From positions 2,456 to 9,940 of the forward strand of contig DKXD01000010.1 in assembly GCA_002492075.1 (NCBI GenBank): DNA of 7,485 bases, read 5' to 3'. Below, one piece after another: positions 1 through 6,027 of the stretch. The notes beneath the pieces were generated by a model. It was not told the DNA's origin. It saw only the letters and a list, made by a program, of their open reading frames with translations, and did not search any database. Every line of letters starts with the position of its first letter. Within the stretch, counting starts at the first letter, position 1. The DNA comes from Ruminococcaceae bacterium UBA7135. Lineage in GTDB: Bacteria; Bacillota; Clostridia; Oscillospirales; Ruminococcaceae. Made by a program: the position numbers and the translations under genes.

Positions 1-2028
1 ACCGACGAAATGCTGGAGGAGTTTGCGTATCTTGGCGAAGAAAAGGCATTCGAGGTCGTTGTTACCAACACCAACAAAATAGCCGCTATGATAGACGGCA
101 CGGTGCGTCCAATACCCAAGGGAACTTACACTCCTTCGCTTCCGGGCGCGGAACAGGAGCTGCAGGACCTTTGCTGGGGAAGAGCTATGGACTGGTACGG
201 CTATGAGGGAGTTATCCCCGATCTTGTTAAGAACCGTCTTCAAAAGGAGCTTGACGCTATCATCAAGTATGGCTTCTCGGTTTTGTATATGATAGCGCAA
301 AAGCTCGTAAAATTCTCCGAGGACAACGGATATCTGGTAGGCTCGCGTGGTTCGGTAGGCTCGTCGTTTGTGGCGATAATGTCCGGCATTTCCGAGGTCA
401 ACCCGCTTTCTCCGCATTATCGCTGCCCGAAATGCCGCTGGAACGAGTTCGTAAGCGAGATCAACGGAGTAAAATACGGTTCCGGCTTTGATCTCCCGCC
501 GAAAGCCTGTCCGAAATGCGGCACGGATATGATAAGAGACGGACACGATATCCCGTTCGAGACATTTCTCGGCTTTAAGGGAGATAAAGCTCCCGATATC
601 GATCTCAACTTTTCGGGTGAGGTTCAGGGAAAAGTTCACAGATACACCGAAGAACTGTTCGGCAAAGATCACGTTTTCAAGGCGGGAACGATTTCCGCAG
701 TCAAGGACAAGACCGCATACGGCTTTGTCAAGAAATATTGCGAGGAGCGCGGGATCGTTTACAACAACGCCGAGACCGAGCGTTTGGCAGTCGGTTGCAC
801 AGGTGTTAAGCGTACCACCTCTCAGCACCCGGGCGGAATGGTAGTTGTGCCGAACGACTATGAGGTATACGACTTCACTGCTGTTCAGCACCCCGCCGAC
901 AAGACCGAGGGCGATATGATCACCACGCACTTTGACTTCCACGCTCTGCACGATACAATACTAAAGCTTGACGAGCTTGGACACGATGTTCCCACGCTTT
1001 ACAAGCACTTGGAGAATATGACGGGCTTGAAGATAGCGGATATTCCCACATCCGACCCTGAGGTTTATAAGCTTTTTACGTCTACCGCACCGTTGGGACT
1101 TACCAAAGAGGATATAGGCGTTCAGTGCGGCACATGGGGTATTCCGGAGTTCGGCACGCCGTTCGCAATGGGAATGCTGACGGATGCACAGCCAAAGTGC
1201 TTTTCCGATCTTTTGCAGATATCGGGTCTGTCGCACGGAACGGACGTCTGGACGGGCAATGCGCAGGATCTAATAAAAAACGGCACTTGCACCATTTCCG
1301 ACGTTATAGGAACGCGCGACAGCATTATGGTGTACCTTATGCAGAAGGGATTGGAGCCTTCCATGGCGTTCAAGATAATGGAGTTCACACGTAAGGGAAA
1401 GGCAAAAAAGGAGTTCAACGACGAGATATATCAGGCGTTCAATGATAATAATGTGCCGCAGTGGTATATAGACAGCTGTTTGAAGATAAAGTATATGTTC
1501 CCCAAGGCGCATGCGGCGGCGTATGTCACGGCGGCTGTAAAGCTTGCGTGGTTCAAGATACACAGACCGGCGGAATTTTATGCGGCAACTCTTATAAAGC
1601 ATACCGAAAATATCGAGCTTGAAACGGTGATGAAGGGAAAGGCTGCGGTAAAGCAGCGATTGAGCGATCTTAAGGCTATCCCGAAGCCGACGGCAAAGGA
1701 GGAGGTAAAGGTCGAGGCTTTGCAGCTCGTTCTGGAGCTTATGTGCCGCGGTATAGAGCTTCTTCCCGTGGATGCCCGTAAGTCTAAGGCGACCGCGTAT
1801 GTGGTTGAGAACGGGGCTATTCGTCTGCCGCTGAATGTCGTTGCGGGCTGCGGCGAAAATGCGGCTGTAAAGCTTAAAGAAGCGATTGAGTCCGACAAAG
1901 ATCTCAGTATCGACGAGATACAGCAAATAAGCGGCGTAAACGGCTCTGTTATTGATAAACTGAAAGAAATGGGTGCGTTTAGCGGCTTCCATCAATCGGC
2001 GCAGTATTCACTGTTCGATATGATGTGA
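1..2028 (+). CDS. polC: DNA polymerase III alpha subunit, PolC type (C-terminal part, 5' truncated by window edge)
   Basis: PolC is the replicative polymerase of low-GC Gram-positives and copies DNA at the fork with the beta clamp. The reading frame is open from base 1, so the ATG at 10 is internal and about half of a protein of usually near 1,440 residues is missing to the left. Numbering from that ATG, a GSRGSVGSS loop lies near 112-120. A four-cysteine zinc site (CPKC 139-142, CPKC 167-170) follows. The catalytic palm motif PDIDLNFSGE has Asp196 and Asp198, and a likely third catalytic Asp is 321 in KLDELGHD. SQHPGGMVV, ISGLSHGTDVW and KAHAAAYV are typical PolC blocks. The C-terminus ends with QYSLFDMM, matching a beta-clamp-binding motif. 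The lost part should contain the OB/PHP and inserted 3'-5' exonuclease domains. The residue after Asp321 is Glu, where I recall a hydrophobic residue in Bacillus PolC. No strong terminator follows. Confidence 0.97.
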   Translation, partial: TDEMLEEFAYLGEEKAFEVVVTNTNKIAAMIDGTVRPIPKGTYTPSLPGAEQELQDLCWGRAMDWYGYEGVIPDLVKNRLQKELDAIIKYGFSVLYMIAQKLVKFSEDNGYLVGSRGSVGSSFVAIMSGISEVNPLSPHYRCPKCRWNEFVSEINGVKYGSGFDLPPKACPKCGTDMIRDGHDIPFETFLGFKGDKAPDIDLNFSGEVQGKVHRYTEELFGKDHVFKAGTISAVKDKTAYGFVKKYCEERGIVYNNAETERLAVGCTGVKRTTSQHPGGMVVVPNDYEVYDFTAVQHPADKTEGDMITTHFDFHALHDTILKLDELGHDVPTLYKHLENMTGLKIADIPTSDPEVYKLFTSTAPLGLTKEDIGVQCGTWGIPEFGTPFAMGMLTDAQPKCFSDLLQISGLSHGTDVWTGNAQDLIKNGTCTISDVIGTRDSIMVYLMQKGLEPSMAFKIMEFTRKGKAKKEFNDEIYQAFNDNNVPQWYIDSCLKIKYMFPKAHAAAYVTAAVKLAWFKIHRPAEFYAATLIKHTENIELETVMKGKAAVKQRLSDLKAIPKPTAKEEVKVEALQLVLELMCRGIELLPVDARKSKATAYVVENGAIRLPLNVVAGCGENAAVKLKEAIESDKDLSIDEIQQISGVNGSVIDKLKEMGAFSGFHQSAQYSLFDMM

Positions 2029-2048
2029 TTTGTTGAAAAATTTTATTT

Positions 2049-2091
2049 AATTCGCTGAAATTCGGGCGACCGCTTGACATTTCAGCGAATT
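2049..2091. repeat. 13-bp perfect inverted repeat between polC and hisZ
   Basis: AATTCGCTGAAAT at 2049-2061 is repeated exactly as its reverse complement at 2079-2091, with a 17-nt loop. As RNA it would form a 13-bp, A/U-rich hairpin 20 nt after the polC stop, but no run of U follows on the + strand, so it is a poor intrinsic terminator. The right arm lies in the spacer between the -35 and -10 boxes of the hisZ promoter and the loop holds nearly all of the -35 box. A dyad with arm centres 30 bp apart, about three helical turns, could also be an operator. The symmetry is seen directly; both roles are inference. Confidence 0.6.
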
Positions 2092-2102
2092 TATGGTACT
2101 AT
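2074..2102 (+). promoter_or_regulatory. Predicted sigma-A promoter of the his operon
   Basis: A perfect -35 box TTGACA (2074-2079) is followed by a 17-bp spacer and a -10 box TACTAT (2097-2102, 4 of 6 matches to TATAAT). A TG at 2094-2095 with one base before the -10 makes it an extended -10 promoter. Transcription should start near 2109, leaving an untranslated leader of about 50 nt before hisZ. This is the only convincing promoter in the window, and the gene packing downstream fits one long transcript from here. Confidence 0.8.
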
Positions 2103-2131
2103 ATTATAGTAGCTTGTTACTACGTTACTAC
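2097..2131. promoter_or_regulatory. Candidate operator: array of TACTA/TAGTA half-sites over the his promoter start
   Basis: TACTATA-T-TATAGTA (2097-2111) is a 7-bp perfect inverted repeat with a 1-nt centre that includes the -10 box. TAGTA (2107-2111) also pairs with TACTA (2118-2122) as a second dyad with a 6-nt centre. A direct repeat of GTTACTAC (2116-2123, 2124-2131) adds a fourth half-site at 2126-2130. Half-site centres are 10, 11 and 8 bp apart, and all sit at the -10 box, the start site or just downstream, where a bound repressor would block transcription. TrpR-like regulators of his genes (HisR/YerC) are known in Firmicutes, but I cannot recall their consensus well enough to assign this site. 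Confidence 0.5.
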
Positions 2132-2144
2132 GCTAAAGCGAACG

Positions 2145-2162
2145 AGAAAGGGAACAGATTTG
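2145..2162 (+). promoter_or_regulatory. hisZ ribosome binding site with TTG start codon
   Basis: AGAAAGGGA (2145-2153) ends 6 nt before a TTG at 2160. No ATG or GTG in this frame lies between the site and the conserved TPEGTRD block that opens the protein, so TTG is the likely start. A second TTG three codons later (2169) is 15 nt from the site and less likely. The non-ATG start may lower translation of the first gene of the operon; that is inference. Confidence 0.7.
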
Positions 2163-3413
2163 AAAGATTTGAATGATAAAAGGGTAAACGATTGGCTCAC
2201 ACCTGAAGGGACGCGTGATCTGCTGTTTGAGGAATGTACCGCGAAACGCGAGATATCCGAGCGCGTGACAAAGCTGTTTGAGAATTACGGCTACTCCGAG
2301 GTCATCACTCCAGGACTGGAGTTTTTTGACGTGTTCAACGGAATTGGGCGAACATTTCCGCAGGAAACGATGTATAAGCTTGTGGATGGAAAAAATCGTC
2401 TTATGGTTATGCGCCCTGACAGCACACTGCCGATAGCGCGGCTTGCGGCGACAAGACTTCGCGATGAGGAATTGCCGCTAAAATTGTTCTATAACCAAAA
2501 TATTTTTATGGTAAATCCCAAGGACAGCGGGCGCGACGATGAAATCTCTCAATGCGGGATTGAAATTCTCGGCGGCAAAAGCGACTCTGCGGATTTTGAA
2601 GCGTTGGTTCTTGCGGCTAAGGCTCTTGAAACCTGCGATGAGGACTATCGTATCGAAATAGGCGACTACGGTATTTTTAATGAACTTCTGATTAAATATC
2701 ATTGCGGCTCCGAGCTTGCCGAGAACACGCGAAATTGGATTGAGTCGAAAAATCTTCCTATGCTTGACAGCGTTTACGATAAGATTGCCGAGGAGGATAG
2801 GACTTTTGCGGAAGCATTTAAGGCACTGCCACGTTTGTTCGGCGGTTTTGAGGTGTTTGAAAAGGCAAGAGAATTTTTTAAAGGCGAGGCATTTGAAAAA
2901 GCAAAAGAGTTCCTTAAAGTCGAGGTTTTGGAGCAGAAGTTGGCAAATCTTGAAAAGCTTTGCCGCAATTTGAGCACTGTAATTCCCGAGGAGAAGATAC
3001 GCGTTGATCTGGGATTGCTCAACAAAAAAAATTATTACACGGGAATTATTTTCCGCGGCTATGTTGAGGGCTACGGTCAGCCGGCACTTTCGGGCGGTCG
3101 TTACGACAAATTGCTCGGTACATTCGGGCGATATGCGGGCGCGGTAGGTTTTGCGGTAAACGTTGAGGCGGTGGCGAGGGTTCTGCTCAAAAAAGATAAA
3201 TCCGGTTTTGTAAAAACGCCCAACGTGATTGTTTGGAGCGAAAATCCCGCTATGGCTTTAAAGCGTTGCAATGAACTGATCTCCGAGGGATTTACAGCCG
3301 TAAATTCCGTTTTGGAGTGCCCGAAATGCACTAAAAAGTACGCGCAAGAGCATAACATAAAGCGCGTTGACATTGTCGATAAAGACGGTAAAGTTACAAG
3401 CGAGGAGGTGTGA
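2160..3413 (+). CDS. hisZ: ATP phosphoribosyltransferase regulatory subunit HisZ
   Basis: HisZ is a catalytically silent paralogue of histidyl-tRNA synthetase. It binds short-form HisG to make the hetero-octameric first enzyme of histidine synthesis and senses histidine. The 417-aa product has the class II synthetase fold: TPEGTRDLLFEEC (14-26) leads into motif 1 (about 46-58), a motif-2 region with RDDEISQCGIE (125-135), a degenerate histidine-binding segment NKKNYYTG (288-295), and motif 3 SGGRYDKLLG (311-320) with GFAVNVEAV (330-338). HisZ rather than HisRS is indicated by the short-form hisG starting 3 nt downstream and by the altered synthetase motifs. Residues 231-266 form three 12-residue repeats, the first two clearly duplicated. 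A C-terminal segment (345-417) carries CPKC at 387-390, with no second Cys pair after it. First gene of the operon, TTG start. Confidence 0.93.
   Translation: MKDLNDKRVNDWLTPEGTRDLLFEECTAKREISERVTKLFENYGYSEVITPGLEFFDVFNGIGRTFPQETMYKLVDGKNRLMVMRPDSTLPIARLAATRLRDEELPLKLFYNQNIFMVNPKDSGRDDEISQCGIEILGGKSDSADFEALVLAAKALETCDEDYRIEIGDYGIFNELLIKYHCGSELAENTRNWIESKNLPMLDSVYDKIAEEDRTFAEAFKALPRLFGGFEVFEKAREFFKGEAFEKAKEFLKVEVLEQKLANLEKLCRNLSTVIPEEKIRVDLGLLNKKNYYTGIIFRGYVEGYGQPALSGGRYDKLLGTFGRYAGAVGFAVNVEAVARVLLKKDKSGFVKTPNVIVWSENPAMALKRCNELISEGFTAVNSVLECPKCTKKYAQEHNIKRVDIVDKDGKVTSEEV
2850..2921 (+). repeat. 36-bp in-frame tandem duplication inside hisZ
   Basis: Two adjacent 36-bp units (2850-2885, 2886-2921) match at 28 of 36 bases and encode EVFEKAREFFKG and EAFEKAKEFLKV. 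A third, much weaker unit (2922-2957, EVLEQKLANLEK) keeps the helical spacing. Several of the eight differences are at third codon positions, so the duplication is not recent and has been kept as coding sequence. The result is a charged, probably helical insert before the histidine-binding segment. Confidence 0.75.
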
Positions 3414-3419
3414 GCAATG
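3403..3419 (+). promoter_or_regulatory. Strong hisG Shine-Dalgarno inside the end of hisZ
   Basis: AGGAGGTG (3403-3410), close to a full anti-16S match, lies within the last codons of hisZ and ends 6 nt before the hisG ATG at 3417. It is the strongest ribosome binding site in the window, in contrast to the TTG start of hisZ. The catalytic subunit is therefore likely to be well translated from the shared message. Confidence 0.8.
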
Positions 3420-4052
3420 GAGAACAGAAGAGTAAGAATTGCTCTCACCAAAGGGCGCATTGAGGACAAGGCGGTCGGAATACTTGAAAAGATCCGCTTT
3501 GACGTAACCGATTTGCGAAACAAGGGCAGACGGCTTATTCTAAACATTCCGAATGAGGATATCGAGGTCGTTCTAGCGAAAGCCGCCGACGTTATCACCT
3601 ATGTTGAGCACGGCGTGTGTGATCTGGGCGTTGTCGGTGAGGACACAATTATGGAGCACGGCGGCAAGTTTTGCGAGATAGCCGACTTGAATTTCGGAAA
3701 GTGCAAATTCGCGCTCGCGGTAAAAAAAGGCACGAACTTTTTCGCGGGCTACGGCGTTAAAACCGTCGCAACAAAATATCCGAATGTTACTCGGAACTAT
3801 TTTGAGAAGCAGGGAATTGACGTGGATATCGTCAAAATCGAGGGCTCGGTTGAGCTTGCTCCGCTGGTGGGGTTGGCAGACGGGATCGTTGATATAGTCG
3901 AAACGGGAACCACTCTTAAAGAAAACGGCTTGGAGGTACAAAAAGATGTAGCGCAGGTCTCCGCGCGGCTTATCGTAAACACCGTAAGTCTGAAATTAAA
4001 GCAGGAAAGGATTTTGGAGATCGTGGATTTGATAAAAGGAGTAATCGAATGA
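3417..4052 (+). CDS. hisG: ATP phosphoribosyltransferase catalytic subunit, short form
   Basis: HisG condenses ATP with PRPP to N1-phosphoribosyl-ATP, the committed step of histidine synthesis. At 211 aa it is the short form, which lacks the C-terminal ACT-like regulatory domain of the roughly 300-aa form and needs HisZ, encoded just upstream. Visible family blocks are IALTKGR at the N-terminus (8-14), DLGVVGEDT (69-77), KYPN (120-123), GSVE (143-146) and the PRPP-binding loop DIVETGTTLKENGL (159-172). Length and ends fit the family. It follows hisZ by 3 nt with a strong AGGAGGTG site, and its stop overlaps the hisD start as ATGA. Feedback control by histidine is expected through HisZ, from family knowledge. 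Confidence 0.97.
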   Translation: MENRRVRIALTKGRIEDKAVGILEKIRFDVTDLRNKGRRLILNIPNEDIEVVLAKAADVITYVEHGVCDLGVVGEDTIMEHGGKFCEIADLNFGKCKFALAVKKGTNFFAGYGVKTVATKYPNVTRNYFEKQGIDVDIVKIEGSVELAPLVGLADGIVDIVETGTTLKENGLEVQKDVAQVSARLIVNTVSLKLKQERILEIVDLIKGVIE

Positions 4053-5344
4053 TAAAGATAATCAAAGCGGACGGCGATGAAAAAAAGTTTCTCGCCGAGG
4101 TTGAAAAGCGCGCGGGCGAGGTGAACGCCGAGGTCGAAAAGACCGTCAAGGCAATCTTGGAGGACGTTAAAGCGAACGGCGATAAGGCGGTCAAGGAATA
4201 CACCGCGAAGTTCGACTGCCCGAACGCGCAGTATTACCGCGTTCCCGATGAGGCGATACAGGACGCTCTCACCGAGGCGAACGAGAAATCCCCCGATTTC
4301 GTGAACGCAATGCTGAACGCTGTGGAGAACATCACCGCGTTCCACACTCGTCAAAAGCGCGAGGGCTTTTGCAACACGCAGGAGAACGGTGTTATTATGG
4401 GACAGCGCGTTCGCGGATTGGATAAGGTGGGGCTGTACGTTCCGGGCGGTACGGCGGCATATCCGTCGTCGGTGCTGATGAACGCTATACCCGCGAAGAT
4501 CGCGGGCGTTAAGGAGATTGTTATGGTAACTCCGCCGCTTAAAGACAGCTCGGCGAACAAGGATATTCTCGTTGCCGCCGCTCTTTGCGGAGTAGACAGC
4601 ATATATCTTGCGGGCGGCGCACAGGCTATCGCGGCACTGGCTTATGGCACAGAGGAGATACCACGCGTGTCTAAAATAGTAGGACCGGGCAACATCTTTG
4701 TTGCGACCGCCAAGAAGCTCGTTTACGGCACCGTTGATATAGATATGGTAGCGGGTCCGAGCGAGATACTTGTTATCTCCGATGAAACGGCAAACCCGAA
4801 GTACCTCGCCGCCGATCTGATGTCACAGGCGGAGCATGACAAGCTCGCGTCCGCTATTATGGTGACTACAAGTATGGAGATAGCGGAGCAGACGCAAGCC
4901 GAGATCGAGCGGCAGAAAGCAGCGCTCTCTCGCAGGGAGATCATTGACGCGTCGCTTGACAACTACGGCGGCATTATTGTATGTGATACTATGGACTATG
5001 CAATAGAAATCGCGAACACGATAGCTCCCGAGCACTGCGAGGTCGTAACGAAAAAACCGTTGGAGTACATCGGCAAGCTCGACAATGTAGGTTCGCTGTT
5101 CTTGGGACAGTATTCTCCCGAACCGCTCGGCGACTACTACGCGGGACCCAATCACGTTCTCCCGACAAGCGGCACGGCGCGGTTTTATTCGCCGCTTGGC
5201 GTGGACAGCTTTATCAAGCGTTCAAGCTACATTTACTACACCAAGGACGCGCTTATCGACGCGGCGGACGACATAATTCTGATAGCGGAGCGCGAAAAGC
5301 TTACGGCGCACGCGAATTCCATAAAGGTTCGGAAAGATGGCTAG
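4049..5344 (+). CDS. hisD: Histidinol dehydrogenase
   Basis: HisD is a zinc enzyme that oxidises L-histidinol to histidinal and then to histidine with two NAD+, the last two steps of the pathway. The 431-aa protein is full length. Family signatures include YVPGGTAAYPSSVLMN, AGGAQAIAALAYGTE, KIVGPGN and DMVAGPSEILVISD. By comparison with the E. coli enzyme, the zinc ligands are Gln260 and His263 (QAEHD), Asp362 (LGDYYAG) and His421 (AHANS). The catalytic Glu/His pair is Glu328-His329 (PEHCE), and His369 lies in AGPNHVLP. All key residues are present, so it should be active. The ATG overlaps the hisG stop by 4 nt, with AAAAGGAG at 4034-4041 as ribosome site, which suggests translational coupling. 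The 3' end overlaps the next gene by 8 nt. hisC, often beside hisD, is absent here. Confidence 0.98.
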   Translation: MIKIIKADGDEKKFLAEVEKRAGEVNAEVEKTVKAILEDVKANGDKAVKEYTAKFDCPNAQYYRVPDEAIQDALTEANEKSPDFVNAMLNAVENITAFHTRQKREGFCNTQENGVIMGQRVRGLDKVGLYVPGGTAAYPSSVLMNAIPAKIAGVKEIVMVTPPLKDSSANKDILVAAALCGVDSIYLAGGAQAIAALAYGTEEIPRVSKIVGPGNIFVATAKKLVYGTVDIDMVAGPSEILVISDETANPKYLAADLMSQAEHDKLASAIMVTTSMEIAEQTQAEIERQKAALSRREIIDASLDNYGGIIVCDTMDYAIEIANTIAPEHCEVVTKKPLEYIGKLDNVGSLFLGQYSPEPLGDYYAGPNHVLPTSGTARFYSPLGVDSFIKRSSYIYYTKDALIDAADDIILIAEREKLTAHANSIKVRKDG

Positions 5345-5588
5345 ATTACAGTGCAAATGCGGCGAAACCATGTGGAACGGGCAATCCCCCAACGACATCG
5401 AGGTGTGGTGCTACACCGACAGGCAGCTTGACGAGATTTTGGCGAACGACAACATCTCGATATTGGAGCTTGCAGATTTATACAGCTACAACGTCTGGGT
5501 CTGTCCGCGCTGCAAAAGGCTTTATGTTTTCGATAGATCCGACCACACTAAGGTGAGATGCATTTATGCGTTGGAAAAAGAGGATTAA
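5337..5588 (+). CDS. Small Cys-rich, zinc-knuckle-like protein of unknown function
   Basis: An 83-aa protein with CKC at 6-8 near the N-terminus and CPRC at 56-59, followed by KRLYVFDR. The two pairs are spaced like a zinc ribbon or split zinc knuckle, so one bound zinc is plausible; Cys25 and Cys75 are extra. The middle (27-50) is a predicted helix rich in Asp, Leu and Ile. No signal peptide or membrane segment is visible, so it should be cytoplasmic. Its ATG lies in the last codons of hisD (8-nt overlap) with AAAGG at 5323-5327 as ribosome site, and its TAA directly touches the next ATG. This placement and normal composition support a real gene. I recall similar small CxC/CPxC proteins in Clostridia but no function. 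Confidence 0.82.
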   Translation: MARLQCKCGETMWNGQSPNDIEVWCYTDRQLDEILANDNISILELADLYSYNVWVCPRCKRLYVFDRSDHTKVRCIYALEKED

Positions 5589-5981
5589 ATGGATAAGATA
5601 TGGACTGAAATGCTTGAGGCGGCAAAGGCTGTGCGAAATCCGCGAAAGGTTTCGGATTATGTTGAAGCGGGCGGAGTATCGGCGGCAGTGCTTTCAAAAT
5701 CCGGAAAGATATATACGGGAGTATGTATCGATACTTGTTCAACTCTTGGAATATGCGCGGAGAGAAACGCGATATTTAATATGATAACGAACGGAGAACA
5801 AGAGATGAGCAAGGTTCTCGCAATAATGCCAAACGGTAAAAGCGGCGCTCCATGCGGTGCTTGCAGAGAACTTATGGTACAACTTATGCCCGACAGCTAC
5901 AAGGACATTGAGATAATGCTTGACTACGAAAAAGAAAAGATCGTCACGCTAGAAGAACTCACTCCGGAGTGGTGGATATAG
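5589..5981 (+). CDS. Cytidine-deaminase-family zinc deaminase, substrate uncertain
   Basis: The 130-aa protein has the zinc site of the CDA fold: CAE (Cys56, Glu58 as proton shuttle) and PCGACR (Cys89, Cys92). Length and the three-Cys ligand set match small tetrameric CDAs of the Bacillus type. However, the N-x-E pair that binds the nucleoside ribose, placed just before CAE in B. subtilis Cdd as I recall it, is here Cys46-Ile-Asp48 with one residue fewer before CAE. The usual N-terminal PYSxFxVGAA block is also replaced (about 21-34). It may therefore act on another base or nucleoside, or be closer to blasticidin-S-deaminase-like enzymes; the substrate cannot be read from sequence. The ATG directly follows the stop of the upstream gene, with AAGAGGA at 5578-5584. 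Cytoplasmic, co-transcribed with his genes. Confidence 0.85.
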   Translation: MDKIWTEMLEAAKAVRNPRKVSDYVEAGGVSAAVLSKSGKIYTGVCIDTCSTLGICAERNAIFNMITNGEQEMSKVLAIMPNGKSGAPCGACRELMVQLMPDSYKDIEIMLDYEKEKIVTLEELTPEWWI

Positions 5982-5984
5982 TCG

Positions 5985-6014
5985 GTTGACAGTTTATAGT
6001 TGAAAGTGTACAGT
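5985..6014 (+). repeat. Imperfect 14-bp tandem repeat in the gap before hisB
   Basis: GTTGACAGTTTATA (5985-5998) is followed at once by GTTGAAAGTGTACA (5999-6012), 11 of 14 bases equal, and then GTTA begins a third unit that runs into the hisB ribosome site TAGGAG (6015-6020). It fills most of the only gap longer than 3 nt within the operon. It resembles the short GTTGACAGT-type intergenic repeats seen in many Clostridia, from general recall. No hairpin or terminator is evident. Confidence 0.55.
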
Positions 6015-6027
6015 TAGGAGAACAAAA

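Noticed and set aside
1270..1995. Minus-strand open frame of 241 codons opposite polC
   Set aside because: It is antisense to strongly conserved PolC motifs, has no recognisable domain and is rich in Arg, Leu and Tyr as expected for a shadow frame.
2103..2159. Histidine T-box riboswitch or His-rich leader peptide before hisZ
   Set aside because: The predicted leader is about 50 nt, far below T-box length, and no run of His codons or terminator hairpin with U-tract is present.
3318..3329. Zinc finger in the HisZ C-terminus (CPKC, residues 387-390)
   Set aside because: Only one Cys pair is present with no second Cys or His pair after it, so a structural zinc site is not supported.
3101..3598. 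Minus-strand open frame of 165 codons across the hisZ-hisG junction
   Set aside because: It overlaps two confidently assigned genes, is Ser/Thr/Phe-rich in a way typical of antisense shadows, and has no family motif.
3797..4354. Minus-strand open frame of 185 codons across the hisG-hisD junction
   Set aside because: Antisense shadow of two intact his genes with no domain signature or plausible ribosome site context.
5566..5784. Plus-strand open frame of 72 codons overlapping the deaminase
   Set aside because: Highly basic product in a different frame across the conserved deaminase zinc motif; no independent support.
5986..6014. Internal promoter for hisB (TTGACA, 17-bp spacer, TACAGT)
   Set aside because: The -10 match is only 4 of 6, it lies within a tandem repeat that creates TTGACA by itself, and transcription would start near 6021, leaving out the hisB ribosome site.
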